The notes under the pieces were generated by a model, which made no database searches, was not told the origin of the DNA, and saw only the letters and a list, made by a program, of their open reading frames with translations. A program made the position numbers and the translations under genes. This document shows positions 1-5,701 of a stretch of 6,739 bases of DNA, in pieces. Positions within the stretch are counted from its first letter, which is position 1. Each line of letters opens with the position of its first letter. This DNA comes from Devosia equisanguinis (GTDB taxonomy: Bacteria > Pseudomonadota > Alphaproteobacteria > Rhizobiales > Hyphomicrobiaceae), in assembly GCA_945901835.1 (NCBI GenBank), contig CAMDMH010000170.1, forward strand, positions 1-6,739, read 5' to 3'.

Positions 1-2
1 CA

Positions 3-1037
3 CTCAACGCCGTCGTCGTCGACCAATACGGCCGCCACAACTTCCCCAGCCGCCACTACCTCAACCAGTCGTTCCGCAGCCGCACGGTGATCGGCCAATC
101 CGACATGATCCTCGGCATGGAGCTGACCGACTTCTGGGGCACCGTCAACAGCTTCGCGGATACGCCGCATCAGGTGCAGTCTTCGATCATCAAGCCGACG
201 ACGAAACTCGCCAGCATCACAGCTCTCGATCTCTACATCCGCGCGAACTACCAGGACTTCCAGCGCTTCCAGCAGGTCGACCTCGCGATCGCAGCCGATG
301 CGGAGGCGACCCTTCCGCTCCTCATCGAGGAGGTGCGGAAGGCGATGACCGCGGAGGCCAAGTCACGCGCCGAGCGCCGTGGCGCCGCCCACCGCAAGGG
401 CGCCCAGGAAATCGAGGAGCGCAATCGCGCCAACGCCATGCTGGCTTGGGATGCGAGCCCGATCTCGACCGCCCGCATGTCGGCGGAACTCTGGAACCTC
501 ATCAAGAACGAGGACTGGGCACTCGTTTCGCGTGACAGCCAGCAGAGCGCCTGGCCACATCGCCTCTGGAACTTCGACAAACCCTACCAGTTCATCGGCG
601 GGTCCGGCGGCGCCGGCGTCGGCTATGGACTGCCCGCCGCCGTCGGCGCGTCGCTGGCCCATCGAGAGCACGGCCGGCTGTGCGTCAACATCCAGCAGGA
701 CGGCGACTCGCTCTATGCGCCCGGCGCCTTGTGGACGTCCGCCTATCACAAGATCCCGATGCTCTCTGTGATGCACAACAACCGCGGCTATCACCAGGAA
801 GTAATGCACGTCCAACGCATGGCCAACTGGCGTCAACGCGGCATGGATCGCGCCCATATCGGCACCGAACTGGACAATCCCGCGCCGAACTTCGCCAAGC
901 TCGCCGAGTCGCTCGGCGTGAAATCCTTCGGTCCCGTAACCGATCCCAAGGAACTCGGACCGACGCTCAAGAAAGCGATCGCCATAGTCAAAGCCGGGGA
1001 GCCGGTCCTCGTCGACGTCATCTCTCAGCCGCGCTGA
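3..1037 (+). CDS. Thiamine-diphosphate-dependent enzyme, acetolactate synthase-like (5' partial)
   Basis: The reading frame is open from the window edge to a TGA, giving 344 residues, so the N-terminal ThDP (PYR) domain of a protein usually about 550-600 residues long lies outside. Residues 1 to about 70 look like the end of the central domain. The C-terminal ThDP-binding (PP) domain follows: the glycine-rich GGSGGAGVGYGLPAA at about 199-213, then the cofactor/metal motif, read here as QDG (232-234) + 24 residues + NN (259-260). This corresponds to GDG-X24-27-NN, with Gln in place of the first Gly but the Mg-binding Asp and the Asn pair kept. The ALWTSA stretch and HNNRGYHQEVMH are typical of the 2-keto-acid decarboxylase/acetolactate synthase group. 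The substrate cannot be read from the sequence; an anabolic acetolactate synthase role is not implied, since no small subunit follows. A cytochrome c gene lies 78 bases downstream on the same strand. Family assignment is firm, reaction unknown. Confidence 0.93.
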   Translation, partial: LNAVVVDQYGRHNFPSRHYLNQSFRSRTVIGQSDMILGMELTDFWGTVNSFADTPHQVQSSIIKPTTKLASITALDLYIRANYQDFQRFQQVDLAIAADAEATLPLLIEEVRKAMTAEAKSRAERRGAAHRKGAQEIEERNRANAMLAWDASPISTARMSAELWNLIKNEDWALVSRDSQQSAWPHRLWNFDKPYQFIGGSGGAGVGYGLPAAVGASLAHREHGRLCVNIQQDGDSLYAPGALWTSAYHKIPMLSVMHNNRGYHQEVMHVQRMANWRQRGMDRAHIGTELDNPAPNFAKLAESLGVKSFGPVTDPKELGPTLKKAIAIVKAGEPVLVDVISQPR

Positions 1038-1047
1038 GACCATGAAA

Positions 1048-1073
1048 GCACCGGCGGCCGCCATCGCCGGTGC
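1048..1073 (+). other. Intercistronic hairpin without U-tract
   Basis: GCACCGGCG (1048-1056) pairs perfectly with CGCCGGTGC (1065-1073) around an 8-base loop. It sits 10 bases after the ThDP-enzyme stop and 42 bases before the cytochrome c start. No run of T follows (AAACGCGAC), so it is not a classical intrinsic terminator. It could stabilise the 3' end of the upstream message or partly attenuate read-through into the cytochrome gene. The structure is seen directly; the role is inferred. Confidence 0.55.
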
Positions 1074-1102
1074 AAACGCGACAAGCTCAACAAACGCTCC
1101 AC

Positions 1103-1108
1103 GAGGAA
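1103..1108 (+). promoter_or_regulatory. Shine-Dalgarno for cytochrome c
   Basis: GAGGAA lies 7 bases before the ATG at 1116. It is the clearest ribosome-binding site in the window and fixes the start in the frame that has a signal peptide and the heme motif. Confidence 0.75.
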
Positions 1109-1115
1109 ACGCCAA

Positions 1116-1469
1116 ATGAGAATTGCTGCAACGTTCGCGGCCGGCGCCATGATCCTGGGCCTGACGACAGGACTGGCACTCGCACAATCTGCCGATCCGA
1201 AGAAAGGCCGCGAGATCTTCGTCAAATACGGTTGCTTTGGCTGTCACGGCTTCGACGGCCAGGGTGGAGTCGCCGGTCCCAAGCTGGCACCCGAGCCAAT
1301 GGCAGCCGATGCCATGATCGCCTATCTGCGCAATGCCGGCGATACCACGCGCATGCCCCCCTACGATGCCAAGAACCTGCCCGACGGCGATATCCTGCAC
1401 ATCCGCGCCTACCTGACCACCATTCCGAAAACGGGCGACTGGAAGTCCAATCCACTGCTCAAGAACTGA
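1116..1469 (+). CDS. Small periplasmic class I cytochrome c
   Basis: This encodes a 117-residue exported monoheme cytochrome that carries electrons in the periplasm. Residues 1-23 form a signal peptide (charged MR start, hydrophobic core, ALA before the likely cleavage at Q24). The heme motif is C40-F-G-C43-H44, in GCFGCHGFDGQGG. A probable distal axial ligand is Met80 in TRMPPYD, followed by a final helix, GDILHIRAYLTTIP (91-104). This order (CxxCH near the N terminus, MPP loop, C-terminal helix) is the standard class I fold at its usual compact size. The start is supported by a GAGGAA box. It follows the ThDP enzyme on the same strand, so the two are plausibly co-transcribed, and a strong terminator lies 42 bases downstream. 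The partner enzyme is unknown; acceptance of electrons from a dehydrogenase encoded upstream is only a guess, as the visible part of the ThDP protein shows no redox cofactor site. Confidence 0.93.
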   Translation: MRIAATFAAGAMILGLTTGLALAQSADPKKGREIFVKYGCFGCHGFDGQGGVAGPKLAPEPMAADAMIAYLRNAGDTTRMPPYDAKNLPDGDILHIRAYLTTIPKTGDWKSNPLLKN

Positions 1470-1511
1470 GGTTTGCCAACTGAAGTTTGGCAGTTGCCAC
1501 CGTTCACCCAT

Positions 1512-1543
1512 AAAGGGCAGGATCAGCAGGCCCTGCCCTTTTT
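1512..1543 (+). terminator. Rho-independent terminator
   Basis: AAAGGGCAGG (1512-1521) and CCTGCCCTTT (1532-1541) form a perfect 10-bp stem with a 10-base loop. The 3' arm ends in a run of five T (1539-1543). It ends the ThDP enzyme-cytochrome c transcript. It lies only 22 bases before the start of the next gene, so the amidohydrolase needs either its own promoter overlapping this element or leaky termination. Confidence 0.85.
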
Positions 1544-1565
1544 GTTTGCTCCCATTCATCAACGA

Positions 1566-2891
1566 ATGAGCACCGACATGCAGCGCTACCTCAAGACCGT
1601 CCTCGCCGCGATTTCGGCCTTCCTGCTATCGGCCGCCGCAACGGCCGCGGCTCCTCTGCACGACGCGCTCGACCGCGAAGCCAAAGCGATCGAGGCCCGC
1701 ATGATCGCGTGGCGGCGCGACATCCATCAGAACCCCGAACTCGGCAACCGCGAGTTCCGCACCGCCGGCCTCGTCGCTGCCCACCTGACGAAGCTCGGCT
1801 ACGAAGTCCGCGAGAAGGTCGCCACGACGGGCATCGTCGCAACGCTGAAAGGCGGCAAGCCCGGCCCCGTCATCGCGCTACGCGCCGACATGGATGCGCT
1901 GCCCGTCGCCGAGGAGGTCGACCTGCCCTTCGCCTCGAAGGTCAAGACGCTGTGGCGCGGCCGCGAGACGGGCGTCATGCACGCCTGCGGCCATTACGCC
2001 CACGTCGCCATCCTGATGGCCGCCGCCGAGATCTTCGCCAGGATGAAGGCCGACCTGCCGGGCACGGTGAAGCTCGTCTTCCAGCCGGCCGAGGAAGGGC
2101 TAACCATCGGCGAGAAGGGCGGCGCCAAGCAGATGCTCGTCGAAGGCGCCTTCGCCGACCCCAAGCCCGACGCAGTACTCGGCCTCCATGTCGGCTCGAA
2201 CATGCCCGCCGGCAAGCTCGGCTACCGCGCCGGCCCGCGCAACGCCGGCGCCGACGTATTCCGCATCACCGTGAAGGGCCGCCAGACCCACGGCGCTTCG
2301 CCCTGGCGAGGTGTCGACCCGATCGTGCTCGGCTCGCAGATCGTATTGGGGCTGCAGACCATCGTCAGCCGTCAGGTCGACGTGACGACATCCCCCGCCG
2401 TGCTGACGGTCGGCATCTTCAACGGCGGCAACCGCTCCAACATCATCCCCGACGCGGTCGAGTTGGAAGGCACCTTGCGCAGCCAGGACATGGAGATGCG
2501 CAACTTCATCGTGAAGCGCGTAACCGAAACGGCGGAAGGTATCGCGAAGGGCGGCGGCGGCGAAGCGATCGTCCTGTGGTCGGATGCCGACCACGTCATC
2601 CCGCTCGTCAACAACGTCGCGATGACCGCGAAGCTGGTGCCGTCGCTTCAGCGCGTCGCCGGCAAGGACAACGTCTCGGAGGTGCCGCGCGGCATGGCCT
2701 ACGACGACTTCTCCCTCTTCGCCAAGGAGGTGCCGGGTTTCTTCTTCAACGTCGGCGTCGCGCCGAACCGCCCGAGCGGACAAGTCGCGCCAAACCATTC
2801 CCCGCGCTTCGAAGTCGACGAAGCCGGCCTCATCACCGGTCTGCGCGCCATCATGCATGCAACCCTCGACCGCATGACCGTGGGGAAGTAG
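1566..2891 (+). CDS. Exported M20D amidohydrolase/metallopeptidase
   Basis: This 441-residue protein is of the M20D group (hippurate hydrolase, N-acyl-amino-acid amidohydrolase, IAA-conjugate hydrolase relatives), which hydrolyses amide bonds of N-acyl amino acids with a two-metal centre. An N-terminal signal peptide (hydrophobic segment about 11-29, Ala-rich to AAAP) places it in the periplasm or outside. The catalytic-domain hallmarks are RRDIHQNPELG (50-60), ALRADMDALPV (104-114), metal ligands Cys141 and His143 in HACGHYAH, Glu176-Glu177 in FQPAEEG (general base and ligand), His208 in GLHVG, and His411 in PNHSPRFEVDE. The lid/dimerisation domain is about 223-335 and includes GRQTHGASPWRGVDPI. 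The family motif is normally HACGHDAH; here Asp is Tyr144. The start is uncertain: ATG 1566 or ATG 1578 both give a signal peptide and neither has a good Shine-Dalgarno. Longer in-frame extension upstream would run through the terminator and is discarded. The substrate is unknown. Confidence 0.93.
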   Translation: MSTDMQRYLKTVLAAISAFLLSAAATAAAPLHDALDREAKAIEARMIAWRRDIHQNPELGNREFRTAGLVAAHLTKLGYEVREKVATTGIVATLKGGKPGPVIALRADMDALPVAEEVDLPFASKVKTLWRGRETGVMHACGHYAHVAILMAAAEIFARMKADLPGTVKLVFQPAEEGLTIGEKGGAKQMLVEGAFADPKPDAVLGLHVGSNMPAGKLGYRAGPRNAGADVFRITVKGRQTHGASPWRGVDPIVLGSQIVLGLQTIVSRQVDVTTSPAVLTVGIFNGGNRSNIIPDAVELEGTLRSQDMEMRNFIVKRVTETAEGIAKGGGGEAIVLWSDADHVIPLVNNVAMTAKLVPSLQRVAGKDNVSEVPRGMAYDDFSLFAKEVPGFFFNVGVAPNRPSGQVAPNHSPRFEVDEAGLITGLRAIMHATLDRMTVGK

Positions 2892-3345
2892 GCGGAGATC
2901 GACAGCGTCACCGACCCCTGGCCGGAAAAACATGAGGGCTGGCGGATACCCGGTCGCGTGTGCGAACAGCACCAGTCCGATATGGCGATCCGCTACTGCC
3001 GCTCGGCTTGCGCCGCGATCCAGTCGATGAGATCGAGCTGCCCCCGCATCGCCATCTTGCTCGACGGCCGCCTCTTTTCGCGCTCCCGCCGAACCGTGCG
3101 CGATACCGTCTCGCCGTCGAAGCGCGTGCACATCGCCTCCGCTCCCCATAGCTCGCCGAGCGCAGCGACCGGCTGGGCGCGACACGCGGCATCGACGAGC
3201 ACGGATCGAGCATTGCGGGACAGGTGAGTCGGGCCTCTCAGACACGCGGTTTCAGGAACCTCGCGTCCATTGTTCCCCGAAATGTCTTAATGGTTTTACA
3301 ACTTCAGCCACAAATCTTCACCTTCAGTGACACATGCAGTATTGC
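2892..3345. other. Convergent intergenic region
   Basis: This 454-base stretch lies between the 3' ends of the plus-strand amidohydrolase and the minus-strand unknown gene. I find no convincing terminator for either. The plus-strand open frames here are rich in Arg and Ser and look like noise from GC-rich DNA. One minus-strand frame (2993-3202) has more protein-like composition and is listed separately at low confidence. Positions about 3285-3345 are noticeably richer in A and T than the surroundings and hold two imperfect direct repeats. No tRNA-like structure or mobile-element end was seen. Confidence 0.6.
2993..3202 (-). CDS. Possible small hypothetical protein
   Basis: This is a 69-codon frame starting at GTG 3202; a shorter version starts at ATG 3133 (MCTRFDGETV..., 46 residues). 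I do not recognise it. The translation has a balanced composition, with hydrophobic, acidic and basic residues mixed. It includes a strongly basic middle (RTVRREREKRR, about residues 35-45) and an amphipathic-looking end (GQLDLIDWIAAQAERQ). This is unlike the Arg/Ser-rich products of the other frames. No Shine-Dalgarno precedes the GTG. The frame stays open upstream to a stop near 3287 without an ATG, so it may be the tail of a decayed gene rather than an intact one. Confidence 0.3.
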   Translation of the reverse strand: MLVDAACRAQPVAALGELWGAEAMCTRFDGETVSRTVRREREKRRPSSKMAMRGQLDLIDWIAAQAERQ

Positions 3346-4092
3346 TCAACTGATGAGCAAAAGCCGGGTGAGATCGCCCGGAAGCGTCAGCGGGGCCCGG
3401 TGGATGCACGGCAGAACGGGGCATCCTGGATAGGCGATCGCAACCCGCCAGAGGTTGCCGAGCCCGAACGAGTAGGGCTGAGCGCCAGGAAGCGGACGGT
3501 AGTGCAGATCGAAGCACTGCTCACTCAGGTAGGAGTCGAAGTGCTCGTCGTCGGCACCGCCGTAGCTTCTCAGCAATTCGACCCTGGTCTCCGCAACATC
3601 GACCTGGCGCACGGCGTCTTCGTTCAACAGCCCTTCGGACGTGCTTCCAGTGTAGGTGCACAGATAGGTATCCGCCTCGACCGGCGCGCTATCCACGTGA
3701 AAAGAGTAGACGTCCGTGGGAACAGGACCCTCCGCAAGATCCCTGGGATAGCCGGTGATGCAATCTAGCGTCGGCGCAAGGCCCCGGCCACGTAGCAGCG
3801 CCTGATCTGCCAGAAGAACCTCCCGAGCCACGACGCCCGCTGGGCTCAAGGCCAGCGCACGGAGGTCTTCATCACCGATCGTGGCCAATCCTTCTTCCGT
3901 ATCGAGATGCCCCAGGATCTCCTGAAAATCTCCCGGCAGTCGGCGGGGCCAGCACAGCGCGTTGACGTCACCTGCAAAACGCGTCGCGATCAATTCCTCG
4001 AAGCTACCGACAATGCCGATGCGGTGGCACGCCTTGAGGCCTCTTGGTTTGATTTCCACGCGACGTCTCGCTTCCCATGCCTTGGCCTGCAC
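3346..4092 (-). CDS. Uncharacterised protein downstream of ppa (DUF1826-like?)
   Basis: This 248-codon gene has a GTG start 5 bases after the ppa stop (TAG), so it is very likely translated from the ppa transcript. I cannot assign a function. The C-terminal half (about 125-248) looks like a conserved domain: YSFHVDSAP (129-137), TYLCTYTGSTSEGL (142-155), CFDLHYRP (193-200), PYSFGLGNLWRVA (206-218), and CIHRAPLTLPGDLTRLLLIS (229-248). The order H132-x-D134 ... H231 ... R243 resembles the Fe(II)/2-oxoglutarate dioxygenase layout, but that is inference. From memory the overall style fits the DUF1826 family, not verified. There is no methionine after the first residue. No signal peptide or membrane segment is seen. 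A later GTG (4059) is an alternative start. Codon use seems slightly less GC-biased than ppa. Confidence 0.82.
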   Translation of the reverse strand: MQAKAWEARRRVEIKPRGLKACHRIGIVGSFEELIATRFAGDVNALCWPRRLPGDFQEILGHLDTEEGLATIGDEDLRALALSPAGVVAREVLLADQALLRGRGLAPTLDCITGYPRDLAEGPVPTDVYSFHVDSAPVEADTYLCTYTGSTSEGLLNEDAVRQVDVAETRVELLRSYGGADDEHFDSYLSEQCFDLHYRPLPGAQPYSFGLGNLWRVAIAYPGCPVLPCIHRAPLTLPGDLTRLLLIS

Positions 4093-4097
4093 AACGG

Positions 4098-4628
4098 CTA
4101 AGCCGCCTTCGCGCGCTCGATCGCCTCGAGGATCATGCGCTTTGCCGCCGCTGCATCACCCCAGCCTTTGAGCTTCACCCACTTGCCGGGTTCCAGATCC
4201 TTGTAGTGCTCGAAGAAGTGCTGGATCTGATCATGCGCGATCTTGGGCAGCTGCGTGTAGTCGAACACGTTGGCATAGCGCTGTGTTAGCTTGGGCGAGG
4301 GCACCGCGATGATCTTCTCGTCGCCGCCGCCGTCGTCCTCCATCATCAGCACGCCGATCGGGCGCACGTTGATGACAGCGCCGGGCACGATCGGCCGAGT
4401 GTTCGCGACGAGCACGTCGATGGGATCGCCGTCTTCCGATAGCGTATGTGGAATGAACCCGTAGTTCCCAGGGTAGCGCATCGGCGTATAGAGGAACCGG
4501 TCGACGACCAGCGTACCCGCCGCCTTGTCCATCTCGTACTTGATCGGCTCTCCGCCGATCGGCACCTCGATGATGACGTTGACGTCCTCGGGCGGGTTGT
4601 TCCCGATCTTGATGGCGTCGATGCGCAT
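4098..4628 (-). CDS. ppa: Inorganic pyrophosphatase (family I)
   Basis: This cytoplasmic enzyme hydrolyses pyrophosphate to two phosphates, which pulls nucleotide, tRNA-charging and polymer synthesis forward; it needs Mg2+. The protein is 176 residues, the usual length of bacterial family I enzymes. The family signature DGDPIDV is at 66-72. Active-site residues are all visible, one position beyond Escherichia coli numbering: Lys30, Arg44, Tyr56, Asp66, Asp68, Asp71, Asp98/Asp99, Asp103, Lys105, Tyr142, Lys143. The start is ATG 4628 (MRIDAIKIGNNPPEDVNVIIE), matching family N termini. A longer in-frame ATG at 4694 only adds residues translated from an intergenic repeat and is rejected. A modest purine-rich stretch (GGAGCGAGAG) precedes the chosen ATG. 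The gene lies 116 bases downstream of the DMT transporter and is followed almost without gap by an unknown gene. Confidence 0.97.
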   Translation of the reverse strand: MRIDAIKIGNNPPEDVNVIIEVPIGGEPIKYEMDKAAGTLVVDRFLYTPMRYPGNYGFIPHTLSEDGDPIDVLVANTRPIVPGAVINVRPIGVLMMEDDGGGDEKIIAVPSPKLTQRYANVFDYTQLPKIAHDQIQHFFEHYKDLEPGKWVKLKGWGDAAAAKRMILEAIERAKAA

Positions 4629-4652
4629 GATCTCTCGCTCCGCTCGATAAGG

Positions 4653-4684
4653 AGAAATCAGAAGTCGGAAGTCGGAAGTCGGAA
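4653..4684. repeat. Heptamer repeat, left arm (GAAGTCG x3)
   Basis: GAAGTCG occurs three times in tandem at 4661-4681, followed by GAA and preceded by AGAAATCA. It is the left half of an imperfect inverted repeat: 4653-4674 faces 4711-4732 across a 36-base loop, with the first 10 bp perfect (4653-4662 with 4723-4732). It lies in the leader of ppa. When translated, such repeats yield SDFRLPTSDF-type strings often seen as spurious protein ends. Confidence 0.8.
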
Positions 4685-4710
4685 CATCGACCAATCACCC
4701 TGGCAGACCG

Positions 4711-4740
4711 CGATTTCTGATCTCTGATTTCTGACTTCCG
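4711..4740. repeat. Heptamer repeat, right arm (degenerate, inverted)
   Basis: On the minus strand this reads as degenerate 7-base units: GAAGTCA, GAAATCA, GAGATCA, GAAATCG. This is the same family as the GAAGTCG units of the left arm but in opposite orientation. It begins just after the DMT transporter stop codon. Together the two arms could fold into a long imperfect hairpin between the transporter and ppa messages. Confidence 0.75.
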
Positions 4741-4744
4741 GCTT

Positions 4745-5701
4745 CTACTTCCGCTTCTTCTCCGTCAGCACCAGATAGAGAGATGCCGACACGATGATGG
4801 CCATCCCAGCGATGCTCCACACGCCGGGCAGTTCTCCGAACACCAGATAGGCGATGATCGCGGAATAGACGATCCGAAAATAGTCGAGTGGCACCAGCGC
4901 CGTCGTATCGCCGAGGGTGAAGCCATGCGTGATGAGTGCCTGCCCCCCGATGCCCAGCAGGCCGACCACCGAGAGCATCGCGAGTTCGGGCCACGTCGGC
5001 CACACCCACCACCAAAAAGCCGGGATCGCCGCAAAAACGGCGTTCCAGAACGCATAGTAGAACATGATCACGCGCGTCGGCTCGGTCGACGACAGCCGCT
5101 TGATGCAGATCACGACGAGACCCCCGCCGAAAGCGCCGAGCGCTCCGATGAATGCGCCGGGATCGAAGCCCGCCGAGAACGGCCGCGAATAGAGCAGGAT
5201 ACCGACGAACCCCACCAGCGACACGACGATGCGATTGACGCCGGGGATCTCGCCGAGGAACAGGATCGCCAGCGGGATCATGAACAGCGGCCGCGAGAAC
5301 TGCAGCGCCATCGCATCCGCCAGAACCATGTGCGTGATGGTCCAGAAGAAGCACGCATTGCCGAGCGCGCCCGCGGCCCCGCGTGCCAGATGCATAGCCG
5401 GCCGCTTGGTGCGGAACGGCTCCATCGGGTTCGCCAGGAAGATCGGCAGGATCAGCAGGAAGCCGACGAACGAGCGGAAGAACAGGATCTCGAAACTCGG
5501 AATGCGCGATCCCAGGATCTTGACCAGCACCGCCATGAAGACGAGCGTCAGCGATCCCGCTGACACCAGCACCGCCCCCCGCGCATTGGGAACCATCCCG
5601 TCCCAGCGCGTGAGAACAGCCAGACGCATCCGCGCGAGCGGCTCCGGCAACATGCTGCCGCCGAGCCGCACACGGGCTCCCTTGCCTTCATCGTCTGCCA
5701 T
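4745..5701 (-). CDS. EamA/DMT-family transporter, 10 TM
   Basis: This 318-residue inner-membrane protein belongs to the drug/metabolite transporter superfamily, most likely a small-molecule exporter; the substrate cannot be told. After a hydrophilic, basic N terminus (1-40), about ten hydrophobic segments are visible, near 42-63, 71-91, 102-121, 125-149, 156-171, 183-200, 212-232, 240-260, 266-288 and 293-312. They form the two EamA repeats (about 45-172 and 184-312). Family-like sequences include FEILFFRSFVGFLLILP, LADAMALQFSRPLF with ILFLGE in repeat 1, and the matching TTALVPLDYFRIVYSAIIAYLVFGE in repeat 2. The C terminus is short and basic (TEKKRK), consistent with the cytoplasmic side. 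The start ATG 5701 is the most upstream; Met17 and Met25 are alternatives because the first 30 residues are not conserved-looking. A GGGGC stretch shortly before ATG 5701 could serve as ribosome-binding site. ppa follows on the same strand after the repeat spacer. Confidence 0.94.
   Translation of the reverse strand: MADDEGKGARVRLGGSMLPEPLARMRLAVLTRWDGMVPNARGAVLVSAGSLTLVFMAVLVKILGSRIPSFEILFFRSFVGFLLILPIFLANPMEPFRTKRPAMHLARGAAGALGNACFFWTITHMVLADAMALQFSRPLFMIPLAILFLGEIPGVNRIVVSLVGFVGILLYSRPFSAGFDPGAFIGALGAFGGGLVVICIKRLSSTEPTRVIMFYYAFWNAVFAAIPAFWWWVWPTWPELAMLSVVGLLGIGGQALITHGFTLGDTTALVPLDYFRIVYSAIIAYLVFGELPGVWSIAGMAIIVSASLYLVLTEKKRK

Noticed and set aside
1475..1496. Small dyads after the cytochrome gene (GCCAA/TTGGC and CAACTG/CAGTTG)
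   Set aside because: Mutually exclusive 5-6 bp stems without a U-tract; too weak to call beside the strong terminator just downstream.
363..1562. Long minus-strand open frame opposite the ThDP enzyme and cytochrome c
   Set aside because: It runs antisense through two well-supported genes and a terminator; its translation shows no family motifs and is typical of the antisense frame of high-GC3 genes.
1473..1565. N-terminal extension of the amidohydrolase frame
   Set aside because: The extra 31 residues would be translated through the intrinsic terminator and would place the signal peptide internally.
1709..2935. Long plus-strand frame overlapping the amidohydrolase
   Set aside because: Extremely Arg/Pro-rich translation, out of frame with a clear M20D gene; a composition artefact.
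2100..3245. Long minus-strand frame opposite the amidohydrolase 3' half
   Set aside because: Antisense to a confirmed gene; rich in Arg, His, Asp and Gly with no recognisable domain.
3181..3249. 9-base direct repeat GACACGCGG at 3181-3189 and 3241-3249
   Set aside because: Could suggest a target-site duplication, but the 51 bases between contain no element ends, and such a GC-rich match is plausible by chance.
3344..3358. Hairpin GCTCA/TGAGC overlapping the stop of the unknown gene
   Set aside because: Only a 5-bp stem with no T-run on the minus strand; not supportable as a terminator.
4629..4694. N-terminal extension of ppa (22 residues)
   Set aside because: Encoded by the heptamer repeats and leader; family members start at MRIDAI-like sequence.
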